Below, in pieces: positions 37,737 to 46,740 of a stretch of 64,000 nt of DNA. How positions within the stretch are numbered: the first letter of the stretch is position 1; every line of letters starts with the position of its first letter. The translations under genes were made by a program, and so were the position numbers. This DNA comes from SZUA-265 sp965651905. GTDB lineage: Bacteria > Myxococcota_A > Polyangia > Polyangiales > Polyangiaceae. The notes under the pieces are model-generated. The model ran no database searches, was not told the origin of the DNA, and was given only the letters and a program-made list of their open reading frames with translations. Location of the stretch: positions 35,743 to 99,742 of the forward strand of contig CBFGUG010000024.1 in assembly GCA_965651905.1 (NCBI GenBank), given 5' to 3'.

Positions 37737-38468
37737 GTGACTTCAAGAAGCTTGGCCACGACAGCCGCGTGGCTCGTGCTCACGTTCTGCGAAGCCGCTG
37801 TGGGAGCGAGCGACGCTGAGCCCGGAGCTCGCGCCAACCAGGACCAGAGCCACGAAGTGACCGCGTCTGCTGAGGCGGTCGACGCTGGTCCGGAACTAGG
37901 CGTGCGCGTGGGCTATGCCAGTGCCTTCGGCAAGATTCGCAATGGTCATCGCATCCGCGCAGAGGTAGCGGGCGCGCTGCCACTTTGGCTCGACGTCGGC
38001 TATCGTTTCAATCGACGCTGGTTCGCTGGGGGGTACGCTCAGTACGGCCTGGCTTTTCAAGGAGCGAGTTCCGAGTCTCGCTGCCCCGACTGTCAGTACA
38101 GTTGGATCCGTGCGGGACTTCAAGCGCAGTACCGTTTCGTGGAACGCCCGACATACAATTTGTGGGTGGGCCTGGGCGTCGGTAGAGAGTTTCTCAACGT
38201 CGCCATCGACGACCTGGAACAGAGCGCGCGCAGCACGACTGGCTGGGAGTTCGCGAACCTGCAGTTCGGAAGTGAACTCCAGCCGACGGCGGGTCTGGGC
38301 GTGGGTCCCTACTTCAGTTTCGCGCTTGGCGCCTACGACGAGGAAACGACGACCTGCCTCGATTCCGATCTGTGCCCCATCGACGAACGACGCGTCGAGC
38401 GAGGACTCCCAGAAACTGGTGTGCATGGTTGGGTCAGCGCGGGCATACGCCTGGTGCTGCTGCCGTGA
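37737..38468 (+). CDS. outer-membrane beta-barrel protein, unknown
   Basis: 243 aa from GTG 37737 (start uncertain). The signal peptide is LATTAAWLVLTFCEAAVGA. Amphipathic strands dominate: LGVRVGYASAF, LWLDVGYRFN, WFAGGYAQYGLAF, AGLQAQYRF and LWVGLGVGREFL, as in porin-like eight-strand barrels. Two Cys pairs lie in loops (CPDCQ, CLDSDLC). It ends LRLVLLP-like with no terminal aromatic residue. No specific ligand. Confidence 0.7.
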   Translation: MTSRSLATTAAWLVLTFCEAAVGASDAEPGARANQDQSHEVTASAEAVDAGPELGVRVGYASAFGKIRNGHRIRAEVAGALPLWLDVGYRFNRRWFAGGYAQYGLAFQGASSESRCPDCQYSWIRAGLQAQYRFVERPTYNLWVGLGVGREFLNVAIDDLEQSARSTTGWEFANLQFGSELQPTAGLGVGPYFSFALGAYDEETTTCLDSDLCPIDERRVERGLPETGVHGWVSAGIRLVLLP

Positions 38469-38571
38469 TACGGCGCCACTGAGGAGGTCGGGGGCTTCGA
38501 TACGCGCACTGCCTGCTCATTACTTGTCGATGTTGCTATCTTGATGGCAAGCCGTCATGCTGCGTTCCGTC

Positions 38572-39123
38572 ATGACGACGATAGCGGCTAACCTGGCAGC
38601 CAACTTGCGGCGCCTGCGCGACGGTCTGGGCCTGAGTCAGCAACAGATAGCCAGCATCGCTGGGGTCCCCCGCCCGACCTGGGCGAACCTCGAGTCTGGC
38701 GAGTCCAACCCCACCATCGCGGTGTTGGTCAAAGCAGCATCGGCACTCAACGTCGACGTTGAGAAACTCCTCCGTCCCCCACCAGAGGCCGCGCGTGTGA
38801 CTCCCGCCGAGGTGCTGAAGTCCCGGCGCAAAGGCAACGTGGCGGTGCGCGAACTGCTCCCAGAACCCGTCGTTGGCCTGGAACTGGAACGGCTTTCACT
38901 CCCGCCGAAATCTCATTTGAGCCCCGCAGTTCACCCGAAAGGAACGCATAAGTACGCGATCTGTGAAGTAGGGGAGCTCTCGGTCAACGTCGGCACATCG
39001 CATTATTCGGTGCGCACGGGAGACGTGGTCGTGTTCCGCGGAGATCAACCGCACGGCTTCCGCAACACGGGCCGCGCGGGCGCGGTACTATACTGCGTGG
39101 TGACGTTCGCAGGGGTTGGCTGA
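38572..39123 (+). CDS. XRE-family regulator with C-terminal cupin domain
   Basis: 183 aa from ATG 38572 (ATG 38557 is an alternative). The N-terminal HTH_3 is LRRLRDGLGLSQQQIASIAG, then VPRPTWANLESGESNPTIAV. A cupin_2 sensor follows at about residues 105-180, with GTHKYAICEVGEL and TGDVVVFRGDQPHGF. Such HTH-cupin proteins bind small metabolites and often repress genes nearby. A CTTGATGGCAAG element lies 14 nt before the start and could be autoregulatory. Hemerythrin follows 28 nt later in the same direction. Confidence 0.9.
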   Translation: MTTIAANLAANLRRLRDGLGLSQQQIASIAGVPRPTWANLESGESNPTIAVLVKAASALNVDVEKLLRPPPEAARVTPAEVLKSRRKGNVAVRELLPEPVVGLELERLSLPPKSHLSPAVHPKGTHKYAICEVGELSVNVGTSHYSVRTGDVVVFRGDQPHGFRNTGRAGAVLYCVVTFAGVG

Positions 39124-39151
39124 ACGTCCACTTTCACCAGGGAGGACCAGC

Positions 39152-39709
39152 ATGGCGTGCATCGACTCGCTCATCGAAGACCATCGACTCATCAGCCGCG
39201 TACTCGCGGCGCTCGACGCGTTCACTCGCGACGCATCATCAACGAGCCCGAAGCTCAAACGCGACTTGCGACGCTTCACGACGTTCTTCAAGGTATTTTG
39301 CGACGTGCATCATGTTACGAAGGAAGAAGACGTCCTATTCCCGTATTTGGTTCACCGTGGTGCCTCTTGGGAAGGTGGCGCGCTGAGTCGGGCCAGAGAC
39401 CAGCACCGACACGAGCGTTATTTCGTCGGCGCACTCGAGCATCTCGCCGCGCAGGAACGCGCCTACGATGCAGAAGCCTTCCGCCACCTGCTGGCGGAAC
39501 TGAAGGCATTGCAGGAGGCAATGCGCGCGCACGTCGAGTTCGAACATGCATCGATCTTCGAAATGACCAAACGGCTCTCCCAACGGCACCAAGCGGAGCT
39601 TGCGACGCAATTGGCCACCTTCGACGCTGGCGCACCGAGCGTCACAGACATCCCGGAGATGCGCGACCTGGCTCAACGCCTGATCTCCGACTACGCGCCG
39701 GGCCCGTAG
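39152..39709 (+). CDS. hemerythrin-domain protein
   Basis: 185 aa from ATG 39152 with GGAGG at 39141-39145. The four-helix hemerythrin pattern is seen in IEDHRLISRVL (His), HHVTKEEDVLFP (His/Glu) and HVEFEHASIFE (His/Glu), consistent with a di-iron site. Roles in this family range from oxygen sensing to iron or nitric-oxide stress. Location just after an HTH-cupin regulator suggests that regulator may control it. Confidence 0.88.
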   Translation: MACIDSLIEDHRLISRVLAALDAFTRDASSTSPKLKRDLRRFTTFFKVFCDVHHVTKEEDVLFPYLVHRGASWEGGALSRARDQHRHERYFVGALEHLAAQERAYDAEAFRHLLAELKALQEAMRAHVEFEHASIFEMTKRLSQRHQAELATQLATFDAGAPSVTDIPEMRDLAQRLISDYAPGP

Positions 39710-40049
39710 CCCAAGGTGGACGTCTCGAGGGTTGGACGTAGCAAGTACGGCGTCCTATCTGACGGCGGGTGTCCTGGAACTCGTCATGGAATCGCGGCGC
39801 GTACGAGCTGAGTGCGGGCCAACGGGCGCCAGTGGCGTTGCTCGAGGGTAGCCGTCTCCAGTATGCTGCGCCGATCGCGCCTGTCCACGTGGCCAGTCCG
39901 CGTGCACATGGCACAAGCCACTGGAGCTGCTCGGAAGCAATCACCGCTTCCAGCGGTTTGCCCCCTATGAGCCAATTCCTCGACGCGGAGTCCACATCAC
40001 CACGTGCTGCACTCGACTGCGCTCGACGCCTACCCGCGGTTGGGTCCTG
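39710..40049. other. 340-nt region upstream of the kinase gene
   Basis: Open frames exist on both strands but their translations have no recognisable domain. The region is presumed to hold the promoter of the kinase-WD40 gene; no clear promoter, terminator or RNA was seen. Confidence 0.4.
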
Positions 40050-43000
40050 ATGCCGCCAGAGCAACTCGAAGAAACCGCGGAGGACCACGCGGCTGGACAG
40101 ACGCTCGACGAGGAGTTGACGCCGAGAACCCGCGCCGAACCAGCTCCTCACGCCACGTTGGTTTCACCCGAGCCGACGCAGCCGCGTGAGCCAGTATCCG
40201 AGGGACCGACGAGTTTTCCGTCTCGATCGCAGCTGCCGACGGTCGCACGCTCCAGCTACGACTTTCGTCGCGAGATCGCGCAGGGCGGCCTGGGCCGGAT
40301 CTGGCAAGCCCGAGACCTGCGCCTCAATCGCATGGTGGCGATCAAAGAGCTTCTCAAGCCGACGCTTGCCAGCGAGGCACGGTTCCTGCGGGAGATCGAA
40401 GCGACCGTCAAGCTGCAGCACCCCAACATCGTGGCCCTACACGAGGCGGGTCGCTGGCCTGATGGTCAGCTGTTCTACGCGATGAGTTTCGTCGCGGGAA
40501 AGACGCTGCTCGACGTAATCGACTCTGCGGACAGCCTCTCCGCACGTTTGGCGCTACTACCGACGATCCTCGACGTGTGTGAGGCAGCAGCGTTCGCTCA
40601 CAGCGAAGGTGTCGTGCACCGCGACCTGAAACCCGTGAACGTTCTAGTCGGGCGCTTCGGCGAAACGGTCGTCATCGACTGGGGTCTCGCCAAACTGGTG
40701 AGAAGCGGTGTCCCGACCGAATATGTCGCGGAGAATGGCCCCATCAGCCAGGGTGTTACGCGCTCGGGGCTAGTCGTCGGAACGCCACCCTACATGCCTC
40801 CAGAACAAGCCTGGGGCAAAGAGGTGGACGAAACCGCAGACGTCTACGCACTCGGCGCCATCTTGTACCAAGCGTTGTCTGGACGAGCTCCATACTTCGA
40901 AACTCGGGGCGCCGACCTGCTGCAAACCATCCGCACGGTGCCCCCGACCCCTTTACGCGACTTGGTCCCCGATCTTCCGCCAGACTTGTTGGCCGTGGTC
41001 GACAAGGCCATGGCTCGTGACCCGAGTGATAGGTATCGAACCGCCAGCACGATGGCTCAAGAGCTGCAGCGATTCACGCGCGGCCGCCTGGTCAGCGCGT
41101 ATAGTTACCGCCTGCGAGATCTGCTGCGGAGGTTCGTCGAGCGCAACACGGCCGCGGTGCTCACGGCAGCCGTCGCCATCTTGTTCATGTTGGTGCTAGG
41201 CACCGTGAGCGTCGGCAAAATTCGAACCGAGCGCGACGCTGCCAGGGTGAGCGAACAAGAAGCCACGCGTCAGCTCCGCTTGGCAAGAAGCCGAGCCAGC
41301 GAGCTCATCGTGGCCCGAGCCCGGGCGCTCGCCGAATCCGACCCGACCGCGGCGGTTGCTTCGCTCAAGCAACTCGAGGATCCACCTACCACCGCCGCCA
41401 GTGTCGCGGCACGGGCACAAGAGTACGGCGTCGCTCGGTGGGTGCTTCGTGGACACACCGACAGTATCAACTGTCTGGATGTATCGCCGAGCGGCAATCA
41501 GATCGTCTCTGGCGGAGAAGACCACATGTTGTTCTTGTGGTCTTTCGGATCGGTCGACGGCCGCAGCCTCGAACATCACACCGACAGAGTGACGGATTGC
41601 GCGTTCTCTCCCGAAGGGGATTGGATGGCGTCTAGCAGCTACGACGGCTACGTCACGTTGTGGCCACTGGACACGCTTCACCCGACGCGACTGCCAAACC
41701 ACGGCGCGGCAGTGAAATCGATCGCCTATTCCGCGGACGGGCAGTACCTCGCGAGTGCGAGCGCGAACGACAAGCTTCGACTCTGGCACCTGGCAGACCA
41801 GAGTTACACGGAACACGAGGCAGACAATGTGCGCTGGCCGCTACTGGACTTCCGAAACGCTCATCGCCTGGTCTCGGGTCCGCACGATGGTCGAGCTCGG
41901 TTGTGGACACCAGACGGGGGATTTCTCACCTCTCCACGCGCGGTCGGCGACGTGACCACTGCACAACTTTGGGACTCTCCGAACAGAGTGGTAATGGGCA
42001 CCACTGCCGGTGAGATTGTGCAGTGGGACTCCACTCGCTCCAGCTTGGAACAAATGGCAGACGTCGGGGCACAAGTTACCGCATTGGCCACTCGCGCCAA
42101 TGCACCAGGCTATCTGGCGGCCGCCACAGTCCAAGGTGATGTCTACCAAATTGACCTCGCTACGGGGCGTTCCACGCGGTGCATGCGCCACATGGAACGC
42201 GTGTTGGAGTTGGCCGTGTCCCCTGACCAGAGGTTCATCGCGTCGGGGGGCTGGGACCGCCAAGTCCACGTGTTCGACGTGGGCAACGACTTCGCTCGTC
42301 GGTTGCGAGGACACACGGACGTGGTCAGCGGCCTCGCGTTCTCACCTGATGAGCGTCATCTGGTTACCGCGTCGTGGGACAAGACGCTCAGAGTCTGGCC
42401 CCTTCGAGACAAGCTGCACGATCTCCGCAGTGTACTCACGGGACACACGGTTGGCGTACACAGTGTACGTTTCTCACCCGATGGTCGCTTGCTGGCAAGC
42501 GGCGGTCACGACGACACCGTGCGCGTCTGGGATGCTCTGGACAAGACACACCGCGTGCTCCGCGGGCACACGGACCACGTGTACCGAGTAATCTTCTCTC
42601 CCGATGGTGACCTGCTCGCATCCTCCAGCGACGATCGAACCGTTCGCTTGTGGTCGCTCCGCGACTTCGGTCAGGTTCGAGTGCTGGAGGGTCACGAGGC
42701 CGACGTCGAAGAGCTGGCGTTCTCCCCTGACGGGACGAAACTGGTGTCCGCATCAGAAGATCACACCGCGCGACTTTGGCAGGTCGACAGCGGCGACTCC
42801 AAGGTGCTGTTTCACGACCACGCCGTTACCCAGGTGACCTTTCACCCCGATGGTCGGGCACTACTGACGTCGAGCCGCGCAGGAACGATACGCTCGTTCG
42901 ACGCGACTACTGGGGAGCAGCTCGCCGAGTATGCGGATCACCAGGGTGAAGTACTCGATGTGTCCTACTCACCCGACGGCCGTTCGTTCGCTTCCGCCGA

Positions 43001-43487
43001 CAAGTTCGGCTCCGTGGTCATACGTGATCTCGACGGCAATCGCACACAGCGTTGGACGGGACTCGAAGGTGCCCACATGCTCGAGTTCTCCCCTGACGGC
43101 AACTGGATTGCCGTCAGCGGCGCAACTCCACATCTGTGGGTTTGCCAGCTGGGTGCTCACGACTGCCGTGAACTACAAGCGCACAAGAGCATGGTGCGGG
43201 GAATGCGCTTCTCACCAGATTCCCGAGTGCTGGCGAGCGGGGATGGTGAAGGCGACGTATTGCTCTGGGATGTCGCTTCGGGTGAGTACCGCTCATATCA
43301 AGGGCACTCCGCTCCCGTGTTCGATGTGGATTTCTCACCCGACGGCCAATGGTTCGCTACGGGTAGCGGTGACGAGACGGTCAGGATTTGGCCTAGAATC
43401 GAAGTCCCCACGGAAGCGGACCTGTCGACTCTGCTCGAACGCCTGACCGCAGAGACGGTCCCAGAGATCATCGCCGATCAGCCGTAA
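40050..43487 (+). CDS. Hanks-type Ser/Thr kinase with C-terminal WD40 propellers
   Basis: 1145 aa. A Pro/Thr-rich N-terminal tail precedes a kinase domain at about residues 70-335: glycine loop IAQGGLGRIWQA, VAIKEL, catalytic VHRDLKPVNVL, DWGLAK in place of DFG (frequent in myxobacterial kinases) and PPYMPPEQAWG. A transmembrane helix (AAVLTAAVAILFMLVLGTV) is at about residues 370-390, then a coiled-coil-like linker. About 14 WD40 repeats fill residues 455-1125 (VRFSPDGRLLASGG-type units). This gives a cytoplasmic kinase and probably an extracytoplasmic propeller sensor. Next gene in line is an FHA-domain activator, a likely phospho-reader. Confidence 0.95.
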   Translation: MPPEQLEETAEDHAAGQTLDEELTPRTRAEPAPHATLVSPEPTQPREPVSEGPTSFPSRSQLPTVARSSYDFRREIAQGGLGRIWQARDLRLNRMVAIKELLKPTLASEARFLREIEATVKLQHPNIVALHEAGRWPDGQLFYAMSFVAGKTLLDVIDSADSLSARLALLPTILDVCEAAAFAHSEGVVHRDLKPVNVLVGRFGETVVIDWGLAKLVRSGVPTEYVAENGPISQGVTRSGLVVGTPPYMPPEQAWGKEVDETADVYALGAILYQALSGRAPYFETRGADLLQTIRTVPPTPLRDLVPDLPPDLLAVVDKAMARDPSDRYRTASTMAQELQRFTRGRLVSAYSYRLRDLLRRFVERNTAAVLTAAVAILFMLVLGTVSVGKIRTERDAARVSEQEATRQLRLARSRASELIVARARALAESDPTAAVASLKQLEDPPTTAASVAARAQEYGVARWVLRGHTDSINCLDVSPSGNQIVSGGEDHMLFLWSFGSVDGRSLEHHTDRVTDCAFSPEGDWMASSSYDGYVTLWPLDTLHPTRLPNHGAAVKSIAYSADGQYLASASANDKLRLWHLADQSYTEHEADNVRWPLLDFRNAHRLVSGPHDGRARLWTPDGGFLTSPRAVGDVTTAQLWDSPNRVVMGTTAGEIVQWDSTRSSLEQMADVGAQVTALATRANAPGYLAAATVQGDVYQIDLATGRSTRCMRHMERVLELAVSPDQRFIASGGWDRQVHVFDVGNDFARRLRGHTDVVSGLAFSPDERHLVTASWDKTLRVWPLRDKLHDLRSVLTGHTVGVHSVRFSPDGRLLASGGHDDTVRVWDALDKTHRVLRGHTDHVYRVIFSPDGDLLASSSDDRTVRLWSLRDFGQVRVLEGHEADVEELAFSPDGTKLVSASEDHTARLWQVDSGDSKVLFHDHAVTQVTFHPDGRALLTSSRAGTIRSFDATTGEQLAEYADHQGEVLDVSYSPDGRSFASADKFGSVVIRDLDGNRTQRWTGLEGAHMLEFSPDGNWIAVSGATPHLWVCQLGAHDCRELQAHKSMVRGMRFSPDSRVLASGDGEGDVLLWDVASGEYRSYQGHSAPVFDVDFSPDGQWFATGSGDETVRIWPRIEVPTEADLSTLLERLTAETVPEIIADQP

Positions 43488-43529
43488 CCATGAGGAGCTG
43501 ACAGGTGCACGCCTCGACACCAACTCGGT

Positions 43530-43535
43530 TATACT
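43530..43535 (+). promoter_or_regulatory. possible -10 box for a leaderless transcript
   Basis: TATACT at 43530-43535 ends 6 nt before the ATG at 43542, the distance expected if transcription starts at the first codon. No Shine-Dalgarno sequence is visible. A matching -35 box was not found. Confidence 0.3.
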
Positions 43536-43541
43536 GACGAC

Positions 43542-44924
43542 ATGGGTACGACAATCGGTCACACCCTGGAAGACGACGGGTCCCCCAAGTCGCTACCAGC
43601 TCGCCGCCAGCGTGGCGCAGCGTTGATCGTATTGCTCGAGGGCGACCGACCACTCGCGAAGTCGTCACGACATTCACTCGCGAACGCGAGCCAGGTCATC
43701 CTGGGAAGAGGCTCTCAACGCACGGCCAGTCGCCCCCAAGGACCGCACGCCGGGCAGATCGACCTGCGTATCCCAGATCCCCGAATGTCGTCGAGGCACG
43801 CGGTGTTAGCCAGAGTTCGCGACAAGTGGTTCATCGAGGACAGCGCCTCGAGAAACGGAACTCGTGTCGGAGGTGAACGAATCACGGAGCAGGAGCTTCA
43901 AGACGGCGATCTGATTGAGGTTGGTCGCACGGTACTCGTGTTTCGCACTGATGCTCCCGCGGATGGCCCCCCCGACTTCGACACCATGAAAGAGCGCGCG
44001 CCACTCACGCTCCACCCGGGACTCGAGGAAACCTACGCCAAGCTCCGCACCATCGCTCCGTCTCATGGCATCTCCATCTTGATTGAGGGTGAGAGTGGGA
44101 CGGGCAAGGAGGTGCTAGCGCGCCAGATCGCGGCTTGGTCTGAGGTCGATGGGGCTTTCGTCGGTGTCAACTGTGGCGCGCTGCCAACCAATTTGGTCGA
44201 GAGTGAACTGTTCGGATCCGTAAAGGGGGCGTTCTCAGGCGCCAACGCCAACCGCATCGGACTCGTGCGCAGCGCTGACGGCGGATGCCTTTTCCTGGAC
44301 GAGATTGCCGACCTACCTCTCGACTCTCAAGCGGCGTTGTTGCGTGTGCTCCAGGAGCACGAAGTCACTCCCATCGGAGCGACACGCCCGCACCCGGTTC
44401 AGTTCCGTTTGATCTCCGCGACGCACCAGGACCTGGACGCCGCAGTAGCCGCAGGTCGGTTTCGCCACGACTTGTTCGCGCGAATCGCGGGCTTTCGCGT
44501 GAAGTTGCCGCCGCTACGCGAACGCAAGGATGACCTGGGGATCCTGATCGGACAGCTCATCGAGTCCGTGTGCCACGAGCCTGGCGGCGTGAACTTCGCC
44601 CCTGAAGCGATCGTTCAACTGTACGAGTACGACTGGCCCTTGAACGTCAGAGAGCTTGCCAATGTACTCACTGCCGCCTCGCTGCTGGCCGGGCGTGACC
44701 CCATTCAGCGAAGCCACCTGCCCGCGACCGCCGAGGCTCCGAACGTCGCGCGCCCACAGCGACAACTGACCGAAGAACAACTCGTCCATCGCCAGGAAGT
44801 CGAACAATTACTCCAAAAGCATCGCGGCAACGTCAGCGCCATCTCGCGTGAACTCGGCAAAGCACGAAACCAAATTCAACGCTGGATGAAGCGCTACGAA
44901 CTGCGCTCCGAGGACTATCGCTGA
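43542..44924 (+). CDS. FHA-domain sigma-54-dependent transcriptional activator
   Basis: 460 aa. N-terminal FHA phosphothreonine-binding domain (about residues 45-130: ILGRGSQ, MSSRHAVL, SASRNGTRV). A central AAA+ domain follows, with Walker A GESGTGKEV, the sigma-54 contact loop GAFSGA (canonical GAFTGA with Ser for Thr), the Walker B stretch GGCLFLDEIADLP and the sensor RISATHQDL-like segment LISATHQDL. The C-terminal Fis-type HTH is VSAISRELGKARNQIQRWMKRY. Activates RNA polymerase bound to sigma-54 promoters in response to a phosphorylated partner. Adjacent to the kinase-WD40 gene, which is the obvious candidate. Confidence 0.95.
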   Translation: MGTTIGHTLEDDGSPKSLPARRQRGAALIVLLEGDRPLAKSSRHSLANASQVILGRGSQRTASRPQGPHAGQIDLRIPDPRMSSRHAVLARVRDKWFIEDSASRNGTRVGGERITEQELQDGDLIEVGRTVLVFRTDAPADGPPDFDTMKERAPLTLHPGLEETYAKLRTIAPSHGISILIEGESGTGKEVLARQIAAWSEVDGAFVGVNCGALPTNLVESELFGSVKGAFSGANANRIGLVRSADGGCLFLDEIADLPLDSQAALLRVLQEHEVTPIGATRPHPVQFRLISATHQDLDAAVAAGRFRHDLFARIAGFRVKLPPLRERKDDLGILIGQLIESVCHEPGGVNFAPEAIVQLYEYDWPLNVRELANVLTAASLLAGRDPIQRSHLPATAEAPNVARPQRQLTEEQLVHRQEVEQLLQKHRGNVSAISRELGKARNQIQRWMKRYELRSEDYR

Positions 44925-44970
44925 GTGAGCGCGCACCAGCCAGCCGCGCTACACCAATGCAAGGCCGGCA

Positions 44971-45026
44971 TGCGTAAACCCACATACGTAAACCCAGATG
45001 CGTAAACCCAGATGCGTAAACCCAGA
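44971..45026. repeat. four 14-bp tandem repeats
   Basis: Units TGCGTAAACCCACA, TACGTAAACCCAGA, TGCGTAAACCCAGA and TGCGTAAACCCAGA, the last two identical, lie between two convergent stop codons. Spacing of 14 bp gives about 1.3 helical turns. A CCCC/GGGG hairpin with loop ATGCT follows. No gene overlaps. Confidence 0.85.
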
Positions 45027-45060
45027 GGACCCCATGCTGGGGACTCGGTGCGGGGCCTCA

Positions 45061-45684
45061 TCAGCCTGCAAGCGCGCTGTCGATCACCTCTAGCAGAGCT
45101 TCCAAACGGTAAGGCTTCTGTAAGTACCCGGCGAACTCCGCGCTGCCGACTACCTGCGCGGTCTCCGTGCGACTGTAACCAGACGTGAGCACGACGGGAG
45201 CGGGGCAACCAAGGGCACGGGCCTGCTGCAACACCTCGACACCGCTCAAGTCGGGCATGCTGAGGTCGACCAGGATTAACCGAAAACGCCCAGGAAGCGA
45301 CTGGATCATCTCGAGGGCCTGACGCCCACTGACCGCGACCTCCACGTCGAAGCCCTGTTGATTGAGCACCAACCCGGTCAGTCTAGCAACCGACGGTTCA
45401 TCATCCACGACAAGAACATGGCCGTGCCCCTGCGGAGTCAGGGCGCTGGGCGACGCTGAGCCGCTCGCGGGAGCCCCCGCCGACGCACCGTTCGCTCCTC
45501 CCTCGCCAACCGAACCCGCACCGACAACAGGCGCTTCCGCCGTGCCGACACGCGACACGTCTGCTCGCCCGCTGCACTCAGCTGGACGCCTCGACGCGCT
45601 GGAATGTCCCTTCGCTGCGGTGGCCCCATCTCCCCGCAGAAACGACTCGCCCGCTGACCCGCTGCGTCGCTGATCGTGCAACAT
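45061..45684 (-). CDS. response-regulator receiver protein
   Basis: 207 aa from ATG 45684, which has GAGGTGG 5 nt upstream; the longer frame is not needed. An 85-residue Ala/Gly/Ser-rich leader precedes a single CheY-like receiver domain: acidic pocket Asp94/Asp95 (VDDEPS), phospho-acceptor Asp140 (LILVDLSMPD), Thr in VLTSGYS and Lys in LQKPY. No output domain, so it acts by protein contacts, perhaps via the HPt at 37263. Confidence 0.9.
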   Translation of the reverse strand: MLHDQRRSGSAGESFLRGDGATAAKGHSSASRRPAECSGRADVSRVGTAEAPVVGAGSVGEGGANGASAGAPASGSASPSALTPQGHGHVLVVDDEPSVARLTGLVLNQQGFDVEVAVSGRQALEMIQSLPGRFRLILVDLSMPDLSGVEVLQQARALGCPAPVVLTSGYSRTETAQVVGSAEFAGYLQKPYRLEALLEVIDSALAG

Positions 45685-45804
45685 CAATCCACCTCTGAAG
45701 TCACGCCCGAGACCCGCACACTCGTACGAACTGCCCCAAACACCGTTGACGATCATACTAGCGCGCGGCCTCGGAAAGCGGGAGCCGCTGGAAAGATTTC
45801 CGAC

Positions 45805-46740
45805 TCAAATCGTCGGTTGCGCGTTCGGCTGTTCTGCACAGAACGCCTCCAACGTGTCGTACTCGTCGAATTCATGAATGAAACCCGTCTGTTCGCGAAA
45901 CGCTCGGGTGTCGACCACAAGTGGGTACTTGAGGTGACTGAACGCCCCCCTGGGGAGCCAGGGTAGGCCGAACTTGCCGAGGAGCATGGGCATCAGCGAC
46001 TCGGGGAGCGCAACTTGATCACGCCCGGCCTCAGCGATCAGGTTCGACAGCGGCATCGGGCTCGGCCCTGCGACGTTGTACACCCCGCGTAAACCTCTAG
46101 TGAGCGCTGCCACCACTGCACGCGCGGCATCCGACTCGTGCATGAACTGGAATAGGGGGTCGAAACCGAGAACCGTGGGCACTTTCGGACCTCGAAGGTA
46201 GTCCGCCAGGGTACCGTGGCAGCTCGGCCCGAGCGTGTAGCAAAGGCGCAGCACTGCTGTATCTATTTGCGGTGTTCGCCAAAGCGCGGAGCCCGCAAAA
46301 AGATCTGCAGCAACGAGATCCGCCAGTTCAGGAAAGTCATCAGCCGCCATCGGTGGCTCATCTTCCGTGTGGTAGAGTGGCGAGTCTGGCGTGGCGCCGT
46401 AGTACGTGTGGCGCCCAACGAACACCGCGCGCCCGACCCCGTAACGCTCACAATAGTCGATGGCCGCCTTCGTCCCCCCGAGGCTCATTCGATGATGCTC
46501 CGCCTCTGGGACGTGCAAGTGGCTCACTGTAGCCATGTGAACGAGCGCGTCTGGCTCGTGGGTGCGGAACACATCCTCGGCAGGGCGCTTGCGCAAATCG
46601 ACCTCGAACACCTCCACGTTGTCGGGTGCCTCACGCCAGCCACGTCGGTCGATACCGATGACGTTGTGCCCTTCGCTGGCGAGCTGAACCGCGATCAGTC
46701 GCCCCAAGCGGCCCGCGATCCCTGTGACGACCACCTTCAT
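45805..46740 (-). CDS. NAD-dependent epimerase/dehydratase-family protein
   Basis: 311 aa of the extended short-chain dehydrogenase family. The Rossmann fingerprint is MKVVVTGIAGRLGRLIA (TGxxGxxG) and the cofactor region is VEVFEVDL. The active-site Tyr-x3-Lys motif is not clear; HTYYGATPDSP occupies its place, so catalysis is uncertain. It overlaps the acyltransferase start by ATGA (46737-46740). The pairing with a PlsC-like gene suggests a lipid or envelope role. Confidence 0.85.
   Translation of the reverse strand: MKVVVTGIAGRLGRLIAVQLASEGHNVIGIDRRGWREAPDNVEVFEVDLRKRPAEDVFRTHEPDALVHMATVSHLHVPEAEHHRMSLGGTKAAIDYCERYGVGRAVFVGRHTYYGATPDSPLYHTEDEPPMAADDFPELADLVAADLFAGSALWRTPQIDTAVLRLCYTLGPSCHGTLADYLRGPKVPTVLGFDPLFQFMHESDAARAVVAALTRGLRGVYNVAGPSPMPLSNLIAEAGRDQVALPESLMPMLLGKFGLPWLPRGAFSHLKYPLVVDTRAFREQTGFIHEFDEYDTLEAFCAEQPNAQPTI

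Noticed and set aside
39642..40151. Leftward 169-codon frame before the kinase gene
   Set aside because: No recognisable domain, overlaps the hemerythrin end and the kinase start, Arg-rich composition.
44971..45026. CRISPR array
   Set aside because: Copies are directly adjacent with no spacers and no cas gene is present.
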